Shown here one piece after another: positions 21,301 through 34,000 of a DNA stretch of 64,000 bases. Below the pieces are notes generated by a model. That model ran no database searches. It was not told the DNA's origin and saw only the letters and a list, made by a program, of their open reading frames with translations. The stretch lies in contig JAGFNQ010001195.1 in the NCBI GenBank assembly GCA_024364735.1, positions 1,185,827 to 1,249,826 of the forward strand. Direction: 5' to 3'. How positions within the stretch are numbered: position 1 is the first letter of the stretch; every line of letters starts with the position of its first letter. Source of the stretch: Boesenbergia rotunda. Its lineage: Eukaryota > Streptophyta > Magnoliopsida > Zingiberales > Zingiberaceae. Both the position numbers and the translations under genes were made by a program.

Positions 21301-24300
21301 ATCCAAATTCAAACAATAACACAAGACCCATGAACAACCTAATTATTTCCCTTATAAATCCAAATCATGGTCTAATTCAAATTCATAGAGCTTACCTTAA
21401 TAAGCTCACGGTAGGGATCTCCTACAGCTCCACCACAGTAGGATTCAATTCCAATTCCCTGATCCCTCACGAAACAGAAGTTCCAATTAGAGACAACATA
21501 AGGAGCTAACAAATCAACTCATCTCTTACCTCAAATCCAGAGGATCCAAACTCAAGAAGAAAGGAATGCTACCAAAAACCAAGTTGTACTCCCAATTCAG
21601 CCTCCTTTGCTGAGCACACAAATCGAACCAGAGGAAAACAAATCAATATCAATCTAAGGAAACAAACTCTAACCACTCACCAGCTGCGTTACGGCAGAAG
21701 AACACACCACCATCAAAACATACATCCACAACAACTCATTACCTCTATTGGCAGGCCTTCACAGCAATCAAAGCTGAGAAAAATAACTCCACAAATCAAT
21801 GAAGCTCACGGCAGGGGATCCTCTACAGCTCCACAACAGAAAACCAGCAATTTATCTGTGAAACCTAGATCCGTTACCAAGGTCGAAACCCCAATCTCAA
21901 CCGAGATATCCACAACAGAACTCACCGCAACCTCACCTTTCCGGCGACCTCCACAGCTCTGACGGCAGCAACAATCCACCCAATTTAGGGGTTGGTGCTG
22001 ATGAAGTCTCCCTTGCCCGGATCTAGTGAGCCCAGTTCCTCAATACCCAACCGTGGCCGGAATGAACGCTGGCTAGGGCAATCCCGCACGCGCACATGAG
22101 TCAGGGGAGAGGAGTGGCCGTCGGGTAGCTTCGGCTGCGAGCTGGAGCTTGTCGGCTTCGGTGGTCCCCCAGTTGAGGCCCGATCGGAGGGGGAAAAGAT
22201 GAGGAGGAGTCGTCGGCAGTTGTAGCCGCAACTAGGGCACGCGAGGTGAAGGGGAGAAGAATCGGGGAGAAGGAGCTGTGGCTGCGGGTGTTGTCGCCAC
22301 GAGGGGGAGGAGAGGCTAGGTTAAAAGGGAATGGCTTCTTGCAATTAGGTCCATCAACCTTGGTATCAAAAATTGGTCCTTGGGTTAGGTTTTCTCGCCA
22401 TTTGGCCCTCCAAAGTAAGTTTCATTTAATCCTAGTCCTCACTTTATTTGGTTTAACTCAATTTAAGTCCCTGAAACTCTAGGAAATTTTCTGAAAAATT
22501 TTCTAGAGTGAGATAAAAATTTCCGGAGTTAACAAGAGAAGAAGCAAAAGGTGGTGGAAAACATGTCTATATATCTCTTTTCACTTTGCAGATTCTCTTT
22601 TTCCTAGAATGGGGAAAAAATTTCTTGACAAGGCAAAAACTATCTTCCAGATTGATTAATATATGCCTGCATAAAATATATACTCACCTTTCCCCAGGGT
22701 TTTATAGAGGGGTCACTCCAGGTATAAGTGGATCATTAGCAACTGGTGCCACTTACTTTGGTGTGATAGAATCCACAAAAAATTGGTTGGAGGAAGTAAA
22801 TCCCAGACTTAGCACTCATTGGTCTCACTTCATTTCAGGGGCGATTGGTAAGTAATGTTGCCATTTTATTCAAAACGAGCAATATTAAGAGTTGTTTCTG
22901 CATTTACTTGTCCTTTTATTAGTGGCTTCATAATATCTGGTACATAGATTATATCTCGATAGAAAAAGAAAATAGTGTACTATGTTTCTCATTTTTTCAT
23001 CATTTTCATTACAAAGAATATTAATTTCTGCAAAATTGTATCACATGGGATTCAGAATGAAAACTTGAAATTGCTAAAATGAATTTGGATTATCAAAAAG
23101 CTAGTTAAACTGTATGGAATATCTGGCATGTTTGCTTGCTTCTCCTTGGTGCTTCTGTTCATGGTCAGAATTGCTTGTTTTATTATTCAACTAGTGTAAT
23201 ACCCGTACGATGCACGGGAATCTTACACAATTCAAATAACATGTTTAGTTATATATATATATATATATATGTCAATTTCTATTATTAAATGGAAAATTAA
23301 AATGAAAAGTAACATGCAAAGATCACATGTCCTATTTGGTTTAGGCGGGAATCGTAAACTCCCTGTGAATGCCACGTCTAGATGCGTACTGTAGCAAAAA
23401 CTGTGTTTTATAGATATTAATAGATGGTCTCTTTAGTTAATTATTGTTTGTCAGTTCAGCTCATTCTCAGTTTGTGTAAATTCTGCTACTAGGTATGCGT
23501 CAATATTGACATCAGGATATTTGCTTCCAGCAATCTGGGTATTGTGATTAATTAACGACTGGCAGAAAAATATCCATTTTTGAGAAATACCTGAAGTTTA
23601 TTTATTACATTGGTGTGCTTCGTGCTCACCAAGTGACTCAATTCCGTTAAATTTTAAAGTAAGAAAAACTTGTGGATCATATGTTGTAATTTCCCATAAC
23701 TAGCAATGTATTCACAATTGACTTTCAATAAGTTTGAAAATTATTGTATTGTTTTACCTAGCAACATAGTCGCATGTAGACATGGATAATTACTTTGGAA
23801 TAGCTTCATGATCATTCCTTTATATTCCAGGAGACACACTTGGTTCTTTTGTTTATGTACCATGTGAGGTCATAAAACAGCGCATGCAGGTACAAGGTAC
23901 CAGCGAATCTTGGACATTATCTATAACTAAAGAAAACATCCAACACAAATCAGGGGAGAGAATGTATGGTTATTATACTGGAATGTTTCAAGCAGGCCAT
24001 TCAATTTGGAAGCAACATGGACTAAAAGGTTTATATGCAGGGTATGATGTTTACCTTTTAATTTTCAGTACAATGTCGATCCCATTTCCATATATAATTT
24101 TCTTCTTTTTTGTGTGTGTATTCATATATGTGTGTAGGAATACACATATTGGTCGTGCTTATGTAGTTTAGCCAAAATTATGTGTTTGTTTTTTGAGTAG
24201 ATTCTTTGGATTTAAATTATATTCATTCTTCATCTTTATTATTATTTATATTTTTGTGTGCAACTATTTATCATGTTAATCCACACTTTTTTTGGTTACA

Positions 24301-26943
24301 TGTTTTGCACTGAATTCCTTTTTTATGCCCTTCACGTTGTTTCTATAGGTATTGGTCTACACTTGCAAGGGATGTGCCTTTTGCTGGTCTAATGGTAGGT
24401 GACGTGATTGTGATGTATTTTCTTTTGGTTTGGTTCTTCAATGTATTTATTTGGTTTTAGCATTGTCTCTATTTCTCTTGACATACTTTGGTTGAATAGA
24501 CTTTTTGTTTTTTCAGCTTTTCTTCTATACGGTGCTCTTGTCCTGTGAATAATTAAGTTTGTATCTGCCGTCTTTGGATCTTTCTCTTCCTTTCCCATCT
24601 TGATTCTTATTATTTGTTCTTGCTAGAGATATTTATTATATTATTTGATCATCATTTGTAGTTTGCTATCTAAAATAAATGATCTAACAATTGGTTGTCA
24701 CATCTTTGTACTTAGTGGTACCTTATTTTTTGCCTAGGACCTGCCTTCACTTCTGACCTATCTTTCCGTTAAATTCCAATTTTTTCCCCTTATTTTCTTT
24801 TCTATATTTTCCTTATAGTTTATTCCATTACCCATTTATCATGTAACATTTACAAAGGTTGTAATTTCTATTTTTTTTAGAATGAACCATTTTAAGCATA
24901 TTTTTCCAAACAGTTTCCAATTAGGCGTAGGCAATGCCAATTATAGCATCTAAGCTATTCTATAATAACAACGCTATAGAATTTCAATGTAACTTCTTGT
25001 CTAGAGTTTCTTTTCTGTGAACTACACAAAGCTATGCTTGGTTCTAGAATTTGAGATCTTATGTTAATTGTTATTCTTCAAATCTATAACTATCTCTCTC
25101 AAAAAGATTTTTGTATTATCAAACATTGAAATCCTAATAAGTTGCACAAATTATTATGATCTACTATTGTAATCAAATGAGTTGGAAAGTTCAGATATTT
25201 GTGTCATGCTACCATTTGGCTTTGCTAAGTGGCCATATATGTTAACCAATTAATTTCAACAATATTCCATATTTAGCTTTCCCTTGTGATGTTCTTGCTT
25301 TCTTCCCTTCTCTATAACATCCCCAGTATTCAAACCGAAGCATTGTTTGTTCACTGCCAATCCGTTCTTTTTTTATCTCCTCTCTTCCTAACCCTGCTCT
25401 CGTTATTGTCTAGATCTTCCCTCATTATGCTACACAAGGTCTTATACTAAAAGAACAGGAAGCTTATGAGTTACTTTGATGTGTGCAAAGATGGATCAAC
25501 ATGAATTCTACCTGAGAACTTAGACTCTTACGGTGTTAACAGGCACAAGAGTATCATGTAATACTTAAGAAGTGTCTCTCCTTTAACCACCTATCATGTT
25601 TGTACTAGTGATGATATCTTCATTAATGCCCCCTTTCTAAACTTTAGTTTAGAAGTTTTAACCTTCTGGTATGTGGATATTAGTTCAAGCATATGCTAAA
25701 ACTTGTATTCTCCTTTTTTATTCATGATGACAATTTCTGGGTCTACTGAGCATATTCATTTTGCCACCTGCAGGTAATGTTTTACGAAGCTTTGAAAGAC
25801 ATGACAGAGTATGGAAAGCAGAGGTTTCTTTCCAATAGCAACCTTCATCTTGGCAGTTCTTTTGAAGGTCTAGTTTTAGGTGGATTAGCTGGTGGTAAGC
25901 TATTATTATTTATTGTGTATAATTCAATGAGACACTTACATCTACTAGGAAAACCCTATTTTCCCTAAAATGTGCACAGTTCTGAGAGCTTGTGTGAAGT
26001 TCCATATTTAATTTAATTGCCCATGGCATCATGCTGCAAAATGTTACTATATTGTTTTTTTTGCAGGATTTAGTGCATACCTTACAACTCCTTTCGATGT
26101 GATCAAGACAAGATTGCAAGTACAAGGATCGGTCATAAGGTGGAATGCTTGTTTTTTACTCTTGAGGTCACATTAGCTAGCTATTTCTAAGACCTTTGGC
26201 CAATAGTTTAATGTCTTAGCTAACACTAAGACCTGCACGTAACTAACAGTATAATTTTATCAGCTAAACATACACTCACAGTTTATACGTTGGTGGCAAT
26301 TTCCAGAAATTCATACCAATCCTCGTCAGTTTTTCTTTTCTCATGAACATTGTTGATTCTTTTTCTTCTGGTAATAAATGTCATGACATTAAAAAAAAAA
26401 GCCATAATAGCTGGTTTGTGCACCAGTATAAATAGCTTTCAACTTCATGCAAGCTATGTCTTGAAACCTGTCCTGCCACTTCTTCAATCCGTAGCATTAG
26501 GTAAAACTTACTACATCAAACAATTATTGTTGTTTCTAATTTCTGAAGTATTTATTTTCTTCTGAACATCAAGATGTCGAACTACAATTTCATATCTGTG
26601 CTTTAATAGCTAACTATACAGGAGGAGGATATTTTTCGAAAATTAAAATTTCTTTAATTAAATTATCTTTTCATGATGTTCTTCACACAATATGGCACTT
26701 CTCAGTTACAACGGATGGTTGGATGCTTTAAAAAGAATATGGGTAGCTGAAGGCCTTGGTGGTATGTTTAAAGGTAGTGTACCCAGAATAATATGGTATT
26801 TCCCTGCCTCTGCCTTCACTTTTATGGCAGTGGAGTTCCTTAGAGAGAATTTTAATGAGAAGATGGATGATGATCACAAAGTCACTACTTTATCAATGGA
26901 CCAAAGCTCAACCGTTCAAGAAGAATCATCTTGCACTCCTTGA
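18385..26943 (+). CDS. Mitochondrial carrier family protein, At1g74240-like, nine exons
   Basis: Inner-membrane solute carrier of the SLC25 type. Exons: 18385-18472, 18643-18758, 18847-18904, 22698-22847, 23831-24041, 24349-24394, 25774-25894, 26067-26139, 26706-26943. Together they give 366 codons plus stop, with all phases matching and GT-AG introns throughout. Three carrier signatures (P-x-D/E-x-x-K/R-x-R) are visible: HPIDTLKTRIQ, VPCEVIKQRMQ and TPFDVIKTRLQ, one in each of the three ~100-residue repeats. Other conserved parts are FVWREFLWGALAGGFGEGMM, YWSTLARDVPFAGLM and NGWLDALKRIW. Exon by exon it follows Arabidopsis At1g74240. That family is close to S-adenosylmethionine-type carriers, but I do not assign a substrate. 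Intron 3 (3.8 kb) is swollen by a 3-kb LTR-like insertion. Translation may begin at either of two adjacent ATGs. Confidence 0.93.
19555..22534 (+). mobile_element. Large solo LTR / non-coding LTR element in intron 3
   Basis: 2980 bp from TGTCACGCCCCG to GTTAACA, flanked by the 5-bp direct repeat AGAGA (19550-19554 and 22535-22539). It has TG...CA ends and no coding region. It aligns, in opposite orientation, with the element at 35538-39892: the same terminal block, the ttctctggtctatgggtaga region, and the 40-bp repeat motif (only about three units, near 20880-21000). Very long LTRs beginning TGTCACG are typical of Tekay/Del-type chromoviruses; membership is inferred. The host gene frame is untouched because it lies within an intron. 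Confidence 0.8.
23191..23222 (-). mobile_element. Possible Helitron 3' end in intron 4
   Basis: On the minus strand the sequence reads a hairpin CCCGTGC-ATC-GTACGGG, then about seven bases, then CTAG followed by T. Helitrons end with a short hairpin about 10 bases before CTRR and insert between A and T. The matching 5' TC end was not found, so the extent is unknown. Confidence 0.45.
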
Positions 26944-27304
26944 TTATATCTCGTCCACAATCTTGCATGCAAGATGTAGAATCAATACAATGCAACTCTA
27001 GCAAAGGTACTTCCTCGATTGGCGTGCAGTTCATACAACACATTCCTTTGTTATTGCCCTCGGGATATTTTTCTGGGACTGGGGGCAATTCACGTCGGTC
27101 TAACTGTGAGGTAGGATTGTATGTATTGCGTGCAAACTTGATGGGCAATCTGAATGTTGCATGTTATTCTGTCTTTGAAACAATGTTGTACAGGAGTTGA
27201 TATTCAAGGTTCATTGGTGAAATGACCCGTACTGATTGATAACGTTAGAGTTATCCAATTTTGTCGATCATGCCATTGATACGAATTCTCTAGGACCTGC
27301 GTGA
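26944..27304 (+). other. 3' flank of the carrier gene
   Basis: Probable 3' UTR. No clear single polyadenylation signal could be chosen. Confidence 0.4.
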
Positions 27305-27370
27305 CCGGTTATGGTGTAGCGGAAGAGCGATTAATTGTTATCGCATCCGCGGTTATGGTGACTTTGTTCT
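27305..27370 (+). mobile_element. SINE head fragment
   Basis: Holds ggttatggtgtagcgg (box A TGGTGTAGCGG at 27312-27322), then attgttatcgcatccgcgg as in the SINE at 28537. The rest of the element is missing. Confidence 0.65.
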
Positions 27371-28519
27371 CGTTCTTAATTCAAGACATGGTTAACTTTT
27401 GTGGCAACTTGCTATCATTGATAAGCTTTGTAAATGTAAAAAAGATAACTTAGTGTCAAATTGCTTGTGTTGTTATAAGAAATGACCAGGGCCGGCGCAG
27501 GTTTATTTGTGGCCGTAAGCCCAAAAAAAAAAAAAATCCTTGATATTGTTTTAAAAAAAATTCTCGTCCTTGTTCATTTTGATTCGGGACTGACAGAATT
27601 TAAAAAAAAAATTAAACGTTGTCTTCTTAGTCGTTGCAATATTGCAAATTCCTATTTATATAAACGTTGTCTTCCTAGTAGTTGCAATCCAAATCCCACT
27701 TTATATAATGTTGGTGAGAGAATCAAACAAAATAAGCATATTGAAATATAATTTAGAACTTATGTTCAAGGAAGGATTATTAATTTTTATAAACTAAAAG
27801 TACTATTGTTGTCTTTCGGTAACAAATACATAAATATTCCATGAATTATGAACATCTAGAAATTATAGAAATGTATAAGTTTTATGGTATTAAACAATGT
27901 ATTATTATTTGATATAATAATATACCTTAAGAAGATAATACATGTACAATTTATTTAACAGAAAACAAGTGTATTCAAAATTGTATAAAAATGAAAAAGA
28001 TAGAAGCCTGAAATGTACCACACGTACACTTTGTTTCTCTAATTTATCAATATGAGATGCACTTGGTCATTGGATGAAAGTTTTGTAAGTTATCTTTCTT
28101 CCGGATTAAATGGGTAGTCTTGAAGGAGCCATCAAGCAGTCAGCAATATGAGATGAGCTTAATTTTTAAATTGAAAAAAATAATGTATCTTTAATGTCTA
28201 AGTTGTTTTTTACTGTCATGATTATTGAAATCTTGACGAATGTATCACGGATTTAAGTGCATTAATTTGCTAATAAATATGAACAGTTTGCGGATAATCT
28301 CTGTTGTTTTAAGCATTAAATACACAGATATAAAGAGTTGAGAGTTCCACTTCAATGTAAATAGAAGATGATGACTACAATTTTATTGAAATTTGAAGAA
28401 TAATATAATTCCGCAACCATTTAACTCCTTTAACATTATAACATCTACCACCTCATCAAAACGTATAAGAACCATATGTCATATATACATTAAAATTAAC
28501 ATCTTTATTCTCTTACTTT
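27371..28519. other. AT-rich intergenic sequence
   Basis: No gene seen. A duplicated phrase (cgttgtcttc.tagt.gttgcaat) occurs at about 27617 and 27665. The stretch agggccggcgcagg at 27488 resembles one end of hAT-type elements, but no partner end was found. Confidence 0.5.
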
Positions 28520-28536
28520 CATTTAATATTCAACCC

Positions 28537-28788
28537 GCCCCCGGGGCTATGGTGCAGCGGTAAGGTACCTAGTTGTTAACTTAGGCATCCGCGGTTCGAT
28601 CCCCAGCTACGGCGCATTTTGCAGGAATTTTTCCTCCAAATGGGGCGCGAACCCTGGGACGATGGGCTTCTAGATTGCCACCGCGAGCGCTTCTCGATTT
28701 ACCCTGGTGACCGGCGGGAAACTTCCGTGGGGCCGGGCTGGTCACCCCAGGTTCAATTTGTCTGCTGCCTGGTTCATCATTTTTTTTT
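28537..28788 (+). mobile_element. tRNA-derived SINE with target duplication
   Basis: About 252 bp. RNA polymerase III boxes are intact: box A TGGTGCAGCGG (28550-28560) and box B GGTTCGATCC (28593-28602). The body is shared with the copies at 12498 and 12832, and it ends in a T tract. A 17-bp target duplication with one mismatch flanks it (CATTTAATATTCAACCC at 28520-28536; CATTTAACATTCAACCC at 28789-28805). It resembles a tRNA gene at the 5' end but cannot fold as one, so it is a SINE. Confidence 0.92.
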
Positions 28789-28805
28789 CATTTAACATTC
28801 AACCC

Positions 28806-29181
28806 CCATTATTTGTGGGGTCCACATGCCACATACACATTATCTCACATATACATTATCTTACATATTGATTCTCTTACATACATATTATTTATTTTCA
28901 ATTTCATTTGTCAATTTAAATGATTATTAATTAAAATAAATAATAATAATATTTTTAAATATATTTATCATTAATTAAAATTTAAATTATTATTATAAAT
29001 ATAAAATGAAAGAGAACAATATAAAAAAATACACTTGTATATAATTAAAAAATGGCAATGTTCGAAAATTATATTAATTGAAAAGTATAATAATTGAAAA
29101 TTACAATAAATAAAAATTACATATTCTATCTCTTCTTAATCTCTTGACATAAATGTTGATAGATGATAAATTACTCTTATA
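28806..29181. other. AT-rich intergenic sequence
   Basis: Low-complexity AT-rich DNA with no gene. Confidence 0.5.
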
Positions 29182-30420
29182 TCATTTGCGAGGTGAGGTG
29201 TCTTTCGAAAGGATTGCATATTCCTTTAATTGAACTTTGACTAAAGCAGCCTTTGCTTTCATTTCAGCAGTTGTTGCTTTCATCTCATCAACTTCGAGTT
29301 GTTTTTGTTTCATTCCAACTTCAGTCTTTTTGATGCTTGTATACTCAGTAAATTTTGCAAATATATTATCCAAATTTGTTGTCATACCTTCAATGTCTGA
29401 TTTCATTTTGCCTTTTCCTTTTCATTTTGCTGCCTTCTGACCTATTGGACGAGTTTCTTCTTCATTTAGGTTTACATATAGACTAGCATCTTGGCTAGAT
29501 GAGGTGTTGCTTACTCCCGACTCTAAGGTTCTTGCCTTTTTTGTGCTAACAACATGATCAACAGATTGTGGAGTAAATATTGGACAGTCGTTTACTATCC
29601 TCCACACATACTCAAGATTAAATGCAATGTCATTATTTTTTCTTCATGATATTTTTCATACGTAAACCGCAATATATCCTCATCACTGTGGCCGCTACGA
29701 TATACACTATAAACGCTATTATAATTTGCGTTGAAATGATATACCTTTTTTTGTATGATATTGTGCCAGTGCGATCGTATAATACTTACATTTCTGTTGG
29801 GTGTACCTTGAGGATGATTCTCATTGTAGTAGCTAGCAACACAGCCCCAGAAAGCATCCATCTTTTGATCATTACCGACGATTGGATCGTTGCTGATAGT
29901 GACAAATGATCTGGCCAAAATTTCATCTTCAGACTTACTTCATGTTGATCGTTTTCTTCTACTCGCAGTGCCAAAATCCGACTTCTCTAAATTAACAACT
30001 TCAATTGAAGATTCACGGTCGGATACTTGAGTCTCTGAAACAAAAGTCGGAGTAAATAGATCACTTTTCGTTGGAAATGTAAAAGGCTTGCTGGTTGCAG
30101 GTAAATTGGATGGATAATTTTGTGAATATAAATTATATGGATAATTAGGTGAATATGGACCATATGGGTTATTTGGTGGGCATGGATTATGTGGATAATT
30201 TGGTGGAGATGGAAAATATGGATAATTTGGTGGATTTTGGAAAGAAATGTTTTCTAAAAAAATTCTAAAAAAACCACGATTATTTTTATCCATTTCGGAA
30301 AAAAATACTAGAGAAGAGATTTTTAGAAGGATGGAGGAAGGTGTTTGAAGATTGGAATGAGAGTGGTTGGAAGGGAGATATTTGAAGATTGAAATGAGAG
30401 TTGATGAGTATTTATACATG
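29182..30420 (-). pseudogene. Harbinger-associated Myb/trihelix-like protein (NAM-associated C-terminus), broken
   Basis: Reads leftwards in several frames that together resemble the plant proteins often labelled glutathione S-transferase T3-like or No-apical-meristem-associated (PF14303), the DNA-binding partner proteins of PIF/Harbinger transposases and their domesticated relatives. Visible parts: a Pro/Asn/Tyr-rich N-terminus (NPPNYPYFPSPPNYP, 30419-29940), the Myb/SANT-like part ARSFVTISNDPIVGNDQKMD...FWGCVASYYNE (29918-29595), then VWRIVNDCP-like sequence in another frame (29607-29422), and a coiled-coil end (29406-29182, KQKQLEVDEMKATTAEMKAK). At least two frameshifts (about 29935 and 29630) and a stop at about 29420 break it. 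No transposase partner or terminal inverted repeats were found nearby. Confidence 0.65.
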
Positions 30421-30540
30421 AAAATTTATTTATTTTTTATTAAAAGAGTCGTTTATGACAGTTTACTAGTCGTTTAAGTGACCGTTGTCCATTTTTAATC
30501 GATTACGACAACCTCAATCGATTAAACACTACCACAAAAA

Positions 30541-30990
30541 ACATGATTCCCGACGGAATTTACCGACGAAATTCTGTCGGTAAAGGCACTTACCGACGAA
30601 ATTCCGACGGATTTTCTCCGTCGGAGTAAAATCTGTCGGTATGGAGTTACCAACGAAATTTTTTTCCCGTCGGAGACTATACCGACGGAATTTTGTTTCC
30701 GTCGGGAACACTGGCCGACGGAATTAGTAATTTCGTCGGAAATTACCGACGGAATAGTGTTTCCGTCGGCAATTTCCGACGAGAAATTGACCGTGGGTCC
30801 GTCGGAACGTTCCGACTGAACGGAAATTCCGTCGGAAATTACCGACGGAACGGAAATTCCGTTGAAAATTTCCGACAGAATTTCCGTTCCGTTGGTAATT
30901 TCTGACGGGAAAGTTTTGTTTCCCGTCGGAAAAAATTCCGATACATTCCGACGGAATTAAAATTCCGTTGGGAATCCGTCGGAAATCCAA
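30541..30990. repeat. Left subterminal repeat array of CACTA-1
   Basis: About 25 copies, in both orientations, of a motif near AATTCCGTCGGAA / TTCCGACGGAATT. In En/Spm such subterminal repeats bind the TNPA protein; binding here is inferred. The right end (42345-42400) has only about four copies. Confidence 0.9.
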
Positions 30991-31009
30991 AAAAAATCCG
31001 AGATTCAAT

Positions 31010-33012
31010 TTGTATGTTTGTAATAATCATACAAACATTCACAATCACAAATAACCAACCATCACAAATAACCATTCACAATCTAAATATCAAATTTCAA
31101 TCACAATCACAAATTCCCAACCATCATCACATTGACAACATCAACAATCGCTTTCAAACACAAATAATCACATTCACAAATAACTATTTCACATTTTGAG
31201 ACAAATAAACTACAAACATATAAACATGTCTCCATTTTGAGACATAATTCCTATAAGTGCTCCATTACATATAAATATAAGTCCTATAATAACAAAACAC
31301 ACCTCCATAAGACTTCCATAATCTTCTGCTGTACATTGAAAAAAGCAAGACTTCCATAAGACCTCCATAATAACAAAACACCTCCATTGATAGTTAAGTA
31401 CTTAACAATAAATCCATAAGCATCTGCTCTGCATCGGAAAAAGAATGGATCTAAAATTTACTCACCTCCTTTAGCATCAGACTTTAGAATAATCCTAAGA
31501 AAACATTAAAAAAAATGCATTAAGCAAATGTTATAGAAATAGAACAAGATCTTTCTTTACAATAACAATAATTAAATATCATGTAAACATTGCTAACTTT
31601 TTCTAACTATATATAACTTATACTAACAAATTTAAATAACTATGGCAGGTAATTCAAAAGCTAATAACCCAGTACTTCTCTTTTTTGATTTGTGATGTGT
31701 TTTTGATGCTTTTGTTTGAAAGATATATGTATCTATCCTTTCTAATGATGGTCATGCAAGCACAAATTGAAAGTGTTATGGCAAACAAGGCTAAAGATGC
31801 ATTTCTATACAACTATTTTCTATATTGCACATATTTAGAATTGTCTATACAAATAATTGTGATCTTCTTTCCCTAACAATCTTTTCATACATATAGGAGC
31901 CTAGCATTCTTAAATTCTTGGTGCAATGAGAAAAAGTTGCAAAACTCTTTGGACAGAAGTGAAATTTCCTCAAAGAAAGACACCAAATGGAACCTACCAT
32001 CTCAGATACATACCACAGTTCAATGCTTCATGGAACCTAAAGAAACACCAAGTCTAAGATGTAAATTCAATAGTTTGCATATGAAAATGTATAATAATCT
32101 ATCTCTTATAGTTCTCAGACTTTAAAGCTTAGGTAGACCTAAAAGTAATATGACAAAACTTTGAGTTATTACTATCGTTAAAGGAAGAAAGACTAATATA
32201 TTATATAAAGTTTGTTTTAGTACTTTAGATGGAATTGTAGAGTTTGAAGTCATTAATATTTTACTTTTTTTTTAAAAAAGATTGATATATTTTTCTTGAT
32301 TAATTTCCAGGTTAGTGTGCCAAGCAATAGGCTAGTTTTCAACACAGTAACAGTGAGATGTGGCCAGACTTTAGGTGGTGCTCAAACTTTCAACACACAA
32401 AATACGTTACATAACCACTCTGGAAATGGAAATGATATTATTTCTATAGCATAGGAGAACAAGCGTCAAATACTTCAATAAATTTGAGAAATTAAAACAA
32501 AAATACTAGAGAATAAAGATTTGAGACTAGAAAAAAATAAAAATAAATAAATACTGGATTGTTTAATTGAACATACCTCAAAAAACATAATCAGCCGGCA
32601 GATGAGAGGGTCCTGGGGCTTGTGCCAAAAACAAAAAAAAAAAATAGAGAAGTTAGCGGTTTAATAAAATGCATGGTTAGCAGTTTAATAAAATGGAACT
32701 TAATAAAGTTAAACTTAATCATGGTGTATAGCAAAAGGAACTCAAAGCAATAATAAAGTTAAAGTTTGGCAGGCAAATACCATCTTGATAATAAAGTTAA
32801 TAAGTAAAAAATCATACCTGAATCACAGAGGATTGCTGAATTAAAAATCAAATCAACATATTAGTAGAAAGCACACATTCAATGATAGATTAATCACAAA
32901 TTAAAAAATTAATATATAATTGAACATACCTCAAAAAAACTTAATCAGTCGGCGGATGAGAGGGTCCTGAGGTGTCCTGTGATGGCGGACGAGGCAAGCC
33001 ATCTAGGAGGAA
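31010..33012. other. Non-coding interior of CACTA-1
   Basis: AT-rich, with a low-complexity patch of repeated cacaaataacca at 31040-31190. No domain is recognisable. It contains the 3' side of the TNPA-like gene. Confidence 0.5.
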
Positions 33013-34000
33013 TCACACACGACTCATGAGATCCTCATCTCTCCTTGCCATATCAGTTGCTGTCGCTGCTTCATCGGCGGCTCTCCTCTCATTCTCAGCG
33101 GTCATCCATTCCGCCATCTCTCCTCGCATTGATTGAACTTGACTGCGCAGATCTCGATTTTCTTCTAATATTCTATACATCTCGCTGGAATAAGATGAAC
33201 GGTAACTAGATCGACCCCTCGGAGCCCTCAAGCGATCATCAAATGCAACTCTGGCCTGAGAGACAAGGCCGTAGATGGTAGAGTTCTTTGTCCGTCCACC
33301 GACAACATCATAATATATATCATTAAGTGCCTCGGTGGATAGAGATTGAGACTCTTCCCCCTCTACTGCAGGCTGAGATGCCTGAGCGACTCTCTCGGTC
33401 ATTTCCGCCTATATTGTAAAATAGAACATGATTAATAAGTAATTCGATAAATCGTACTAAAATGTAACTAAAATAAACACTAAGTAATGTTCTTACATGG
33501 ATGGCCGCAGAACGAGAATCTACGAATGTGTCATCTTTTTTCTTGTGCGTTCTCACAAAGACCTCCATACTGGTGGGCGGTCGAGCTAGTTCTCGTTCCT
33601 GTATACAAATATATATTAGGCGAATATTATACAAGTATGATAATAAATGATAATTATATTTCGTGCACACATTAAATTAAACTCACCAAATCAAGAGCAT
33701 GCTCTACCATAGATTTAGAACCAGACGTATGGTGAGTAGTCCCGGTACTCGGGCCACCTGGCTCGGTGTTTCTATTAGCTCGAGCCTTATCGGCATTTTC
33801 TTTCCACCTCTCTTCAGACCAGGTGGCCGTCCATGCACCCCATATCTCCTCAGGAATATACGTTGGTTTTACACCCTTTTTTCTGATATAGTAGAGTAGT
33901 CTTTGTAAAGCTTGGCACAATTTTTATTCCATGTTGCTTTAAAATTTTCCTCCTGGCCCTCCTCCCATGTATATCTTTTATGCAATTATAAATTCAAAAT
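33013..34000 (-). pseudogene. TNPA-like / Transposase_24 protein of CACTA-1
   Basis: The accessory DNA-binding protein of CACTA elements (PF03004). Exons on the minus strand appear as about 33990-33696 (TWEEGQEENFKATWNK, EEIWGAWTATWSEERWKEN, ANRNTEPGGPSTGTTHHTSG), 33600-33499 (ERELARPPTSMEVFVRTHKKK) and 33412-33013 (AEMTERVAQASQPAVEGEES, then coiled coil RILEENRDLRSQVQSMRGEM). Intron borders GT/AG fit at these joins (HALDL then ERELARP; SAAIH then AEMTERV). One missing base near 33885-33900 breaks the KLYKDLLYYI-type segment; the rest is open. In En/Spm the counterpart binds subterminal repeats; that role is inferred. Confidence 0.7.

Noticed and set aside
27487..27540. hAT-like terminus (agggccggcgcagg)
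   Set aside because: No matching inverted end or 8-bp duplication could be found.
28540..28615. Possible tRNA gene
   Set aside because: Box A and box B are present, but the arms do not pair as a tRNA, and the body, T tail and target duplication show a SINE.
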